Part shown: positions 28,126-35,971 of the stretch, in pieces | How the letters are laid out: the number at the start of each line of letters is the position of its first letter | Position numbering within the stretch: the first letter of the stretch is position 1 | NCBI RefSeq assembly: GCF_019879105.1 | Contig: NZ_CP082249.1 | Location: 310,001 to 374,000 of the forward strand | Direction of reading: 5' to 3' | DNA length: 64,000 nucleotides | DNA from: Natrinema sp. SYSU A 869 | Lineage (GTDB): Archaea > Halobacteriota > Halobacteria > Halobacteriales > Natrialbaceae | Notes under the pieces: model-generated | Database searches by the model: none | What the model was told of the DNA's origin: nothing | What the model saw: the letters and a program-made list of their open reading frames with translations, nothing else | Translations under genes and position numbers: made by a program

Positions 28126-30581
28126 ATGTCTCCCGACCTGGCGATGGTCATCGCCGCGGTCGCGTTACCGTTCGTCGCAGCAGCACTCACACCGGTGGCC
28201 TTTCGCGCCCTCGGTGAGGGAACTGGATTCGTCGGGACCGTCGTCGCACTCACCTCGTTCGGCCTCCTTGCGACCCAGTACGGGACGGAGGGAGCCGTCG
28301 GACTCGAGTGGGTCCCCTCGCTCAACATCGCGCTCCGATTCTACGTGGACGGCTGGGCGTTGCTGTTCGCGATGTTAGCGTGTGGGATCGGGGCCCTAAT
28401 CTTCACCTACTCGCCCGCGTACATGCACGGCGAATCCGGCCTCGTCAGGTACTACGCCGCCCTGTTCGCCTTTATGGGATCGATCGTCGGCGTCGCACTG
28501 GCCGCCGACCTGATCTCGATCTTCCTCTTCTGGGAACTCACCAGCCTCGCGTCGTTCGTCCTGATCGGCTACTATACCGCCGACGACTCCTCGCAGTACG
28601 CCGCCCGGATGGCCATGCTCATCACCGTCGGCGGCGGCCTCTTCTTGCTCGTCGGTCTCCTCTTGCTCTCGCTCGTCGCGAGTGACGTCCTCGGTCCCGG
28701 AGCCGCGTTCAATCTCGCCGCGATGCTCGAGAACTCCGAGGCGATGCAAGCGGCCCTGCGAGAGCGAGGATTGTTCCTCCCGGTGCTGGGACTGTTCGCG
28801 ATCGGCGCAGGGACCAAGTCCGCGCAGGTCCCGCTCCACTTCTGGTTGCCGAACGCAATGGCGGCTCCGACGCCCGTCTCGGCCTTCCTCCACTCAGCGA
28901 CGATGGTCAAGGTCGGCGTCTACTTCATCGGGCGGGTCCGCCCGATGCTCGTTAGCACGGAGTGGTTGTTCCTGTTCGCGACGCTCGGCCTGACGACGAT
29001 GACCGTCTGTGCGATCATGGCCGTCGCGTCGACGGACATCAAGGAACTGCTCGCCTATTCGACGGCGAGTCACCTCGGGCTGATGGTCGCTGGCTTCGGT
29101 TTCACGTCGGTCTACGGCGCTGAGACCGGCGTCTTCCATCTTCTCAATCACGCGCTTTTCAAGGCCGCGCTGTTCCTCGTGGCCGGTATCGTTGCCCACG
29201 AGGCCGGGACCCGCGAGATCGACAAACTCGGCGGGCTCCGCCACGATCTGCCGGTGACCGCGGCGATCACGACGGTCGTTGCGCTCAGCATGGCCGGCAT
29301 CCCGCCCTTCAACGGCTTCTATTCGAAGGAACTGCTCTTCGAGGCCGCCGTCGAGGCGAGCCACCACCACGATATCGGCCTGCTGGGGTGGCTCTACCCC
29401 GCCGTCGCCGTCTTCGGCAGCATCTTCACCGTCCTCTACTCGCTGCGATTCCTCTCGCTGTTCTTCGGCGACCGGCCCGACGCGCTCGGCCACGTCCACC
29501 GCCCGCCCGTCACGCTCCTCATCCCGCCGACCGTGCTGGCGCTGCTCGCCGCGGTCGTCAGCGTCGACCCCCAACTCGCCGTCGACGCCATCGTCCAGTC
29601 CGGCCTCGAGGCGACGGCGGTCGACCCCCACGAGATGCACGCCGGCATCCCGACGTCGTACTCGCCGGCACTGGGGATGAGCGCTGTCACGATCGGCGTC
29701 GGACTCCTCGCGTATCCGGCCTACGGACGTCTCCACAATGCGATTCGATCGGTCCCCAGACAGTGCCGCCGATCGGTGCGAACTGGTGGTACGATACCGC
29801 CATCGACGGTCTCAGCGACGAGGGACGAGCGTTCGCCGAAACGGTCCACGACGGGGCCCTCCGGACGTACGCGACGTGGACTCTCGCAGCGACCTGTACC
29901 CTCGCTCTCACCGGCTTCGTCGCGGCCGGTGCCATCGCACCGACCGAATTCGGCCTCGAGGTCTCGCTCGCCATCGCGCTCGTCTTGCTCGTCGCGGTGA
30001 TCGGTGGCGTCGCTGTCGTCACATCCGAGTCACACATCGCCGGCGTCCTCACCCTCTCGATCCTCGGGTTCATGGTCGCCATCTTCTACATCCTCGCGAG
30101 CGCGCCCGACCTCGCCCTGACCCAGCTCGTCGTCGAGACGCTCGTGCTCGTGATCTTCCTGCTCGTGATCGAGGAGATTCCCGAACACTACGAGATCGAG
30201 ATCGGGACGGTCGTCCGCGACGCCGTCCTCTCCGTCGCCGTCGGTGCGACCGCGTTCGTGACGGTACTGGTCACGACCAGCGCGCGTCCCGACGGCCCGA
30301 GCGAGATCGCCCGCGCCTACGCCGAGCAGGCGGTTCCCCAGGGTGGCGGAACCAACATCGTCAACGTGACTCTCGTCGACTTCCGGGGCTTCGACACCCT
30401 CGGTGAACTCGCCGTGGTCGCGCTCGCCGCGATCTCGATCCTGACGCTAATCGTCATGCGCGATCGCGACGGCGAACGGACTGCCATTCGCGACGGCGAC
30501 GAACTGACTAGCGACTCGACCGACGACGACCCGACAGGGACACGCAGTGACGGCGGACCCACAGGAGGTGACGACGAATGA
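28126..30581 (+). CDS. mnhA: Mrp antiporter subunit A (apparent frameshift)
   Basis: The largest subunit of the Mrp/Mnh multi-subunit Na+/H+ antiporter, related to complex I NuoL. Reading frame one (28126 to about 29757) covers the NuoL-like part with FWELTSLASFVLIGYY, PLHFWLPNAMAAPTPVSAFLHSATMVK and KELLAYSTASHLGLM. Then the frame changes: a missing C in the C4 run at 29754-29757 would give RSVPQTVPPIGANWWYD. The continuation to 30581 has the MbhD-like (APDLALTQLVVETLVLVIFLLVI) and MbhE-like (GTNIVNVTLVDFRGFDTLGE) domains. Repaired length is about 818 residues, normal for MrpA. The stop overlaps the mnhB start. Confidence 0.88.
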
Positions 30582-31042
30582 CGACGGTCATCATGCGCAC
30601 GACTGCTCGAGCGATCGTCCCGATCATTCTGGTCGTTTCGATCTCGCTGTTCTTCGAGGGACACAACCTCCCCGGCGGCGGGTTCATCGGCGGCGTGCTC
30701 ACGACGACCGCCTTCGCGATCGTCTACATGGCCTTCGGGCTGGATTTCTTAGAGCGGGGGATCCTCGGTCGCGACGTCGATCCCGGCAAGGGACCCTCAC
30801 GGGATCGCGTCGTGCTGGCATATCGTCGCCTCTTCGCCTACGGCTTCGCTATCGCGGTCGCCAGCGGCCTCACGCCATTGCTGTTCGGCCGCAACTTCCT
30901 CACGCAGACGTTCGTCATGCTCGAGGGGATTCCGATCTACGATCATCTCGAGGTCGCGAGCGCGCTTGCGTTCGACTTCGGTGTCTACTGCGTGGTCGTC
31001 GGCGGGCTGCTCACGATCCTCTCGGTGGTGGGAGCCGAATGA
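30578..31042 (+). CDS. mnhB: Mrp antiporter subunit B
   Basis: A 154-residue membrane subunit with four helices and the family block FEGHNLPGGGFIGGVLTTTAFAIVYMAFG (split here as EGHNLPGGGFIGG plus the following helix). The N-terminus RTTARAIVPIILVVSISLFF is typical. It overlaps mnhA by 4 nt (ATGA) and mnhC by 4 nt, so translation is coupled. It forms part of the proton/sodium path of the complex in the cell membrane. Confidence 0.93.
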   Translation: MTTVIMRTTARAIVPIILVVSISLFFEGHNLPGGGFIGGVLTTTAFAIVYMAFGLDFLERGILGRDVDPGKGPSRDRVVLAYRRLFAYGFAIAVASGLTPLLFGRNFLTQTFVMLEGIPIYDHLEVASALAFDFGVYCVVVGGLLTILSVVGAE

Positions 31043-31392
31043 CGGGGGTCGTCCTCGCAGCCACGGTCGGTTCGCTGTTCGCTCTCGGGACCTTCCTCCT
31101 CCTGCGGCGGGACCTGATCCGGGTCGTCTGGGGGCTGGCGATCATCAGTCAGGCCGCGAACGTCTATCTGCTGGCGATGGGCGGGATCGCGCCGGCGACC
31201 GCCGATTCGGTGCCGATCCTCGCCGGCCACGGCGATCACGTTCCGCAGACGGCCGACCCGCTGGTGCAGGCGCTCGTGTTGACCGCGATCGTGATCGGCT
31301 TTGGCATGACCGCGTTCGCGCTCGTGCTGTCGTACCGGGTCTACGAGGAACACGACACGCTGGACGTGACGGAACTCGGTGATCGCGAATGA
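31039..31392 (+). CDS. mnhC: Mrp antiporter subunit C
   Basis: NuoK-like subunit of 117 residues with three helices: residues 3-22, then IRVVWGLAIISQAANVYLLAMG and ADPLVQALVLTAIVIGFGMTAFALVL. The PLVQALVLTAIVIG block is the family signature. It starts on the ATGA overlap with mnhB. The annotated stop TGA at 31390-31392 is followed, one base out of frame, by an acidic coding-like stretch to about 31474. The natural protein could therefore be longer by about 28 residues if one base is extra. Confidence 0.92.
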   Translation: MTGVVLAATVGSLFALGTFLLLRRDLIRVVWGLAIISQAANVYLLAMGGIAPATADSVPILAGHGDHVPQTADPLVQALVLTAIVIGFGMTAFALVLSYRVYEEHDTLDVTELGDRE

Positions 31393-31484
31393 CGACGACG
31401 GCGACGATGACGACGGTGACGATGACACTGCTGATGACTACCCAATCACGAACATTGACGGCAACGACGGGTGATCGCCGATGA
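31389..31484 (+). other. 31-codon ORF bridging mnhC and mnhD
   Basis: The short frame from ATG 31389 overlaps the mnhC stop (ATGA), and its own TGA overlaps the mnhD ATG (ATGA). It encodes a Thr/Met-rich peptide MTTTATMTTVTM... of 31 residues. The same bases in the next frame read as an acidic tail (DDDGDDDDGDDD, then DDYPITNIDGNDG), which has better haloarchaeal codon use. I regard the threonine peptide as a possible ribosome bridge and not as a proven gene. Confidence 0.25.
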
Positions 31485-33130
31485 CGGCGACGCCAGTCGG
31501 CACGGAATCGACACTCGTGATCGCGCCGATGCTAGTCGTCCTCGTCGCAGCCGCCGGAACGCTGCTGCTCGGCCGGCATCCCCGGGCTCGAGCGGCCGTC
31601 AGTCTCGCCGGCGGCGCGGGCTACGCGATCGCGGTCGCAGCGATCGACTGGTTCATCGTCCTCGCGCCGGACGCGCCGGGGATCGCGACGTATCAGGTCG
31701 GCAACTGGCCGGCCCCCTTCGGGATCACACTCGTCGCCGACGGCCTGTCGGCGTTCATGTTGACTATGGTCGCGATCCTCGGGGCCGCGTCGCTGGTCTT
31801 CTCGACCAGACACCTCCCCGGCGGCGAAGGGCGCAGTTACTACTTCCCGCTCTTTCACTTCCTCGCACTGGGCGTCACCGGCGCGTTCCTCACTGGCGAC
31901 CTGTTCAACCTCTTCGTTTGGTTCGAGGTGATGTTGATGGCCAGTTACGTTTTCGTCGCCTACAGTGGCGGCCCCCAGCACACCCGCGCCGCGTTCTGGT
32001 ACGTGACGCTCAACCTGCTGGCCAGCGCCGTCTTCCTGCTCGGCGTCGGCGGCATCTACGCGACGACGGGGACGCTCAACATGGCCGATCTCGCCCAGCG
32101 GCTCGCCGACCCGGCAGCTTACGGGCTCGAGCCCGTACCGGTCGTCGGCCTCCTCGGCTTGCTCCTATCGGTGTTCGCGATCAAGGCCGGCCTCGTCCCA
32201 TTCCAGTTCTGGATTCCGACGGCCTACCGAGCCGCACCGCCACAGATCACCGCGCTGCTAGCCGGGGCAACGAAAAAGGTCGGGATCTACGCCATCATCC
32301 GGCTCTCATTTACCGTGTTCGCCGGCGCGGAGGTCGCCGTCGACCTTCCGATTCCGCTTCTGGACGTGGCAATCGCGGGCGATTCGCCGCTGCCGTTCGT
32401 CGGCGCGGCGCTGTTCGTCATGGCGGCTGCCAGCATCCTTCTAGGCGGTATCGGGGCCGTCGGCCGCGACTCCATGGAAGGTGTCTTCGCCTACTCGAGT
32501 ATCGGCCAAGTCGGATTCATCGCGATCCCGGTCGCGATCGCGGCGACGGCGGCCAGCCCGGGACTGCGCAAGTTCGCGATCATCGCCGCGCTGGTGTACG
32601 CGCTCAACCACACGCTGGCGAAGGGACTGCTCTTCCTCGCTGTCGGGACGGTCAGATCCGCAACGGGAACGAGCCGCTTTGCCGACCTCGGTGGACTGGC
32701 CAGGCGGTCGCCACCGCTGGCGATCGCCGTGTTCGTCGGGTCGCTCGCGCTCGTCGGCATCCCGCCGCTGTCGGGCTTCTTCGGGAAGTTCCTCGTCTTC
32801 GACGCCGCCGCTCGAGCGGCGGCCGGGCCCGTCCTCGTCGTCTTGCTCGTCGGGTCGCTGTTGACGATCGCGTACGTGACCCGGCTGTGGAATCAGAGCT
32901 TCTGGGGGGCACGGACGGACGCCGTCGAGGCGGCGACGATCGATTCCGTGCAGGTCGCGATCCTCGTCGCCCTCGCTGTCGCGATTATCGCGGTCGGTAT
33001 CGGCTTCGAGCCCGTCTACGAGTTCGCGGAGACCGCCGCCGAGGCCGCACTCGATACTGAGGGCTACGTCGACGCCGTCAACCCTCAGTCGGCAAGCGAA
33101 CTGGGAGGGTCAAGCGGGGGTGACCACTGA
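31481..33130 (+). CDS. mnhD: Mrp antiporter subunit D
   Basis: NuoN/NuoM-like subunit of 549 residues with about 14 helices. Signatures are GDLFNLFVWFEVMLMASYV, FAIKAGLVPFQFWIPTAYRAAP, the lysine-containing ALLAGATKKVGIYA and ALNHTLAKGLLFL, and LVGIPPLSGFFGKFLVF. It carries one of the proton-translocation pathways. The stop overlaps the mnhE start by one base (TGATG). Confidence 0.95.
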   Translation: MTATPVGTESTLVIAPMLVVLVAAAGTLLLGRHPRARAAVSLAGGAGYAIAVAAIDWFIVLAPDAPGIATYQVGNWPAPFGITLVADGLSAFMLTMVAILGAASLVFSTRHLPGGEGRSYYFPLFHFLALGVTGAFLTGDLFNLFVWFEVMLMASYVFVAYSGGPQHTRAAFWYVTLNLLASAVFLLGVGGIYATTGTLNMADLAQRLADPAAYGLEPVPVVGLLGLLLSVFAIKAGLVPFQFWIPTAYRAAPPQITALLAGATKKVGIYAIIRLSFTVFAGAEVAVDLPIPLLDVAIAGDSPLPFVGAALFVMAAASILLGGIGAVGRDSMEGVFAYSSIGQVGFIAIPVAIAATAASPGLRKFAIIAALVYALNHTLAKGLLFLAVGTVRSATGTSRFADLGGLARRSPPLAIAVFVGSLALVGIPPLSGFFGKFLVFDAAARAAAGPVLVVLLVGSLLTIAYVTRLWNQSFWGARTDAVEAATIDSVQVAILVALAVAIIAVGIGFEPVYEFAETAAEAALDTEGYVDAVNPQSASELGGSSGGDH

Positions 33131-33735
33131 TGCGAGTCCGGACCTGGCCGGTCGTCGGCGTCGTCTTCGCCGTTCTGTGGGTGTTCGTCGTCGGACAGCC
33201 GCTGACCCCGATCTCACTCGTCCGCGGCTTCCTCACCGGGCTGCTCGTCGGCCTGCCGGTGGCGTACGTCTTCCGGCGGCTGTACAGCAAGTACATCGAT
33301 CTCGGACGCGGGGTTCGGGCGCTCCCCTACGCCGGGCTCTACCTGGGTGCGTTCACCTGGGAACTCCTGCGGGCGAACGTCGACGTCGCCTACCGGGTGC
33401 TCTCGCCCGGCATGCCGATCGAACCCGAGGTAATCCTGGTGCCGCTTCGGGTCGAGTCCGACATCGCGATCACGGTAATCGCGAACAGCATCACGATCAC
33501 GCCCGGAACCGTGACGTTGGACTACGACGAGGAAACCAACGCGCTGTACGTCCACGGCGTTAACGGCCGCGACCCCGAGGCGATCGCCGAACCGATCCGT
33601 ACGTGGGAGGACTACGCCCTCGAACTGTTCAACGAGGAGGCGTCGCCGTCGGATCCGCCGCCGGAAATCGTCGTCTCCGGCGGGGAAAGAGACAGGGGGC
33701 CGGATCGCCAAGCGGGAGGTATCGGCGATGACTGA
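33130..33735 (+). CDS. mnhE: Mrp antiporter subunit E
   Basis: A 201-residue subunit. Two or three N-terminal helices (WPVVGVVFAVLWVFVVGQ, LVRGFLTGLLVGLPVAYVF) are followed by a cytoplasmic domain with the family block IEPEVILVPLRVESDIA, NSITITPGTVTLDYDEE and LYVHGVNGRD. The C-terminal tail is longer and more acidic than bacterial MrpE. It overlaps mnhF by 8 nt. Confidence 0.92.
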   Translation: MRVRTWPVVGVVFAVLWVFVVGQPLTPISLVRGFLTGLLVGLPVAYVFRRLYSKYIDLGRGVRALPYAGLYLGAFTWELLRANVDVAYRVLSPGMPIEPEVILVPLRVESDIAITVIANSITITPGTVTLDYDEETNALYVHGVNGRDPEAIAEPIRTWEDYALELFNEEASPSDPPPEIVVSGGERDRGPDRQAGGIGDD

Positions 33736-34018
33736 GAGCGATCCCGCCGTCCTCGAGATGGCGATCCGTGCGGCGTTAGTCCTCGTCAGCGGGCTCTGTG
33801 TCCTGTGTGGCTACCGCGTGATCCGCGGGCCGACGAACCCGGACCGCGTGGTCGCCTTAGACGCCATCGCGACGAACGTCGTGGCGATTGCGGTCCTGTT
33901 CGCCCTGCTGACCGATCGGGGCCTCTTTATCACCGTGAGCCTCGTGCTCGCGATCATCGGCTTCATCGCGACCGTCGCCGTCGCTAAGTTCGTCACCGAA
34001 GGTGAGGTGATCGAATGA
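33728..34018 (+). CDS. mnhF: Mrp antiporter subunit F
   Basis: A 96-residue protein with three helices. The conserved RVIRGPTNPDRVVALDAIATNVVAIAVL region is present in two visible blocks, RGPTNPDRVVALD and the following helix. FIATVAVAKFVTEGEVIE closes the protein. It overlaps mnhG by 4 nt (ATGA). Confidence 0.92.
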   Translation: MTESDPAVLEMAIRAALVLVSGLCVLCGYRVIRGPTNPDRVVALDAIATNVVAIAVLFALLTDRGLFITVSLVLAIIGFIATVAVAKFVTEGEVIE

Positions 34019-34398
34019 TACACACCGCTGTCGTGATCGCGCTGATCGCCGTGGGTGCGTTCTTCCTGACCGTTGGCACGATCGGCCTGTTGCGGCTGCC
34101 CAATGTCTACAACCGGATGCACGCCACGAGCAAGCCGACGACGCTCGGCACCGCCGCGATTTTCCTGGCCGGCTTCGTCGAGTTCGGTCCCGGTTCGGAA
34201 GGGCTGACCGCGCTCATCGGGATCGTCTTCCTCTTCCTGACGGTCCCCACCGGTGCACACATGATCGCCCGTGCCGCCGAGCGGATCGGCATCCCCTTCC
34301 TCGGTAGCGTCACCTGGCCCGACCCGTCGGCGGTCGAACGACCGGAGCAACTCGAACACAGCGAGCGATCCGACGAGGCCGAACCGACCGACGACTAG
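34015..34398 (+). CDS. mnhG: Mrp antiporter subunit G
   Basis: Last gene of the operon, 127 residues with three helices. The family blocks are TVGTIGLLRLPNVYNRMHA and SKPTTLGTAAIFLAGF, then FLFLTVPTGAHMIARAA. The acidic C-terminal tail is haloarchaeal. The operon ends here: the next gene is convergent, with its stop 5 nt away. Confidence 0.93.
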   Translation: MIHTAVVIALIAVGAFFLTVGTIGLLRLPNVYNRMHATSKPTTLGTAAIFLAGFVEFGPGSEGLTALIGIVFLFLTVPTGAHMIARAAERIGIPFLGSVTWPDPSAVERPEQLEHSERSDEAEPTDD

Positions 34399-34402
34399 GG
34401 CT

Positions 34403-34900
34403 TCAGCGTTCGAACTCGGGCTCTCGATCCCGGTCCCGTTCTCGACTGTCGGTCTGATCCGCTTGGTTTCGCTCTCGAGCCCACGCCTGTGCGTCCTCGA
34501 GCGTTTCCGTGTCCAGCAGCTGCTCGAGTTTGCGTTCGAACTGCTCGTCGGTCAACTCGCCCGCAGCGTACCGTTCGCGAAGGGTCTCGAGTGCGTCACG
34601 CGTGTCGGTGGCAGGTTCGGTCGTCGTCGGCTCGGATTTCCGTACCGTCTCGTCCGTCCTCGAGTCATCCCATTCCCGGTCGTCCGCGTCCCGTTCCTCG
34701 TCGAACAGAATCGCGACGACCGGCACGACGGCGATGTAGCCGACGAGCAACGCTGCGAGCCACCAGTCCTGGCCGGTGAACATCGCGCCGAGCCAGATCG
34801 CCGTCACGAGCAGCGACGCGATGCCGGACGCGTTCTCGCGAAGGCGATTCCACGGCGTCTCCCCGCTGCGCTCGCGACCGCTCCCCTCGATCGCATCCAT
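34403..34900 (-). CDS. SHOCT-domain membrane protein
   Basis: A 165-residue protein with two hydrophobic helices (about 28-70, SGIASLLVTAIWLGAMF and LAALLVGYIAVVPVVAILF), a charged linker and a C-terminal SHOCT domain LETLRERYAAGELTDEQFERKLEQLL (about 103-128). SHOCT is a short oligomerisation motif. The exact role is unknown. ATG 34900 is used because the longer frame up to 35023 has no coding character. Confidence 0.78.
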   Translation of the reverse strand: MDAIEGSGRERSGETPWNRLRENASGIASLLVTAIWLGAMFTGQDWWLAALLVGYIAVVPVVAILFDEERDADDREWDDSRTDETVRKSEPTTTEPATDTRDALETLRERYAAGELTDEQFERKLEQLLDTETLEDAQAWARERNQADQTDSRERDRDREPEFER

Positions 34901-35050
34901 ACGATGACTTCGCGTCGGGATCGGAAATACGTTATCGGTCCAAGGTGTCGTCAGCCGAAATCGCCTACGCATGGTCGGTCGACAACCGAACGGAGAGGCC
35001 AGCCAGTACAGCAAGGAGTCCACGATGGCGAGTATCGATCGCTTCTGGAG

Positions 35051-35118
35051 CGGTCAAAGGTCGCGTGTCCGGGAACGGTCAAAGGTCGCGTGTCCGGGAA
35101 CGGTCAAAGGTCGCGTGC
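35051..35118. repeat. 25-bp tandem direct repeat, 2.7 copies
   Basis: Two perfect 25-bp units at 35051-35075 and 35076-35100, each beginning cggtcaaaggtcgcgtgtcc, are followed by 17 bases of a third at 35101-35117. The unit length is not a multiple of three, which argues against a coding repeat. There are no spacers, so it is not CRISPR. Confidence 0.9.
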
Positions 35119-35133
35119 TGTCTACAGCGGACT

Positions 35134-35152
35134 ACGCCCACCAAGTGGGCGT
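35134..35152. other. Perfect 8-bp hairpin
   Basis: acgcccac (35134-35141), loop caa, then gtgggcgt (35145-35152). Short subterminal hairpins of this kind are recognised by IS200/IS605 transposases, but no transposase is present, so the origin is unclear. Confidence 0.45.
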
Positions 35153-35405
35153 GATTTCCGGTATCAAGAGCGAATCAGCTGCTCTGTGACCGCAGGCTGG
35201 TACCTTCTAAAAAGCCAGTTTTCGGTAGAGACGGTCGAGGAAGAGCACTCAGAAGCGGTCAGATGACGTAATAGGCTATTCAGATCGAGTTAGGGAGCGC
35301 GCGAAAACGGGCGTTCATCGAGCGCAATCAGCGAGAATGAGGAGAGTAGCAGACGTGACGAAGGGGTGTCCTGTGTTACCCGCTCCCATCGCGACGGAAA
35401 GGAAC

Positions 35406-35858
35406 TTACGAGGGAACCGGTGGCAGCGTCGCCTCGTCGAACCAGAACGCTTCGACCGCGCGGCCGATGTCGGCGAACTCACCGGGATCGGTCGGCTTCG
35501 TGAGGTAGGCGTTCGCACACAACTCGTAGCTCTTGACGATGTCTTCGTTCGCCTCCGAACTGGTAAGAACGAGCACCGGCAACGACGTCAGCTCCGGATC
35601 GTTCTTGATCGTCTCGAGGACTTCGAACCCGCCCGTTCTGGGCAGGTTCAGGTCCAGTAAGACGAGGTCGATGTCGGGACCGGACTCGGTCGCCGCTCGG
35701 TTTTGCAGGAACTCGAGAGCGGCGTCACCGTCGGTGACCGTGTGAAACGTCGTTTCGAATCCCGCCGATTTGAAGGCTTCCTCGATGAGCCGAACGTCAC
35801 CGGGATTATCCTCGACGAGCAAGAGAGAGACGGGATCGGTGGAGGGAGGGTGAGACAC
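35406..35858 (-). CDS. Response regulator receiver protein
   Basis: A 150-residue stand-alone CheY-like receiver of the Rcp1 type. The acidic pocket is LLVEDNPGD (about 13-21), the phospho-acceptor Asp is in LVLLDLNLPRTGG (about 66), the switch Thr/Ser is in VLVLTSSEANED (about 97), and the Lys is in YLTKPTDPGEF (about 118). No output domain is attached, so it probably acts on a partner protein. No histidine kinase gene is nearby in the window. Confidence 0.92.
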   Translation of the reverse strand: MSHPPSTDPVSLLLVEDNPGDVRLIEEAFKSAGFETTFHTVTDGDAALEFLQNRAATESGPDIDLVLLDLNLPRTGGFEVLETIKNDPELTSLPVLVLTSSEANEDIVKSYELCANAYLTKPTDPGEFADIGRAVEAFWFDEATLPPVPS

Positions 35859-35971
35859 TGTCTGATAAGTGGAACCTCAGGCGTATAAGCCTGCGTACAA
35901 AGCACATTGGATACGGTTTGCGCAGTGGGGCGAATCGCCGGCGGTCGGCCACCGCTGCCACCGAGGAGCGG

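Larger units (their letters stand above)
34901..35405. other. 505-bp gap holding tandem repeat and hairpin
   Basis: No gene found on either strand. The stretch holds a 25-bp tandem repeat (35051-35118) and an 8-bp perfect hairpin (35134-35152), described separately. The sequence 35150-35300 is AT-richer than the surrounding genes. It may be debris of a mobile element. Confidence 0.5.

Noticed and set aside
31471-33060. 529-codon plus-strand frame in the Mrp region
   Set aside because: Out-of-frame reading of mnhD, Arg-rich and without membrane helices.
35051-35118. CRISPR array
   Set aside because: Units follow each other directly without spacers, only 2.7 copies and no cas genes.
35134-35152. 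Complete IS200/IS605 element
   Set aside because: Only a hairpin is present; neither TnpA nor TnpB sequence is found nearby.
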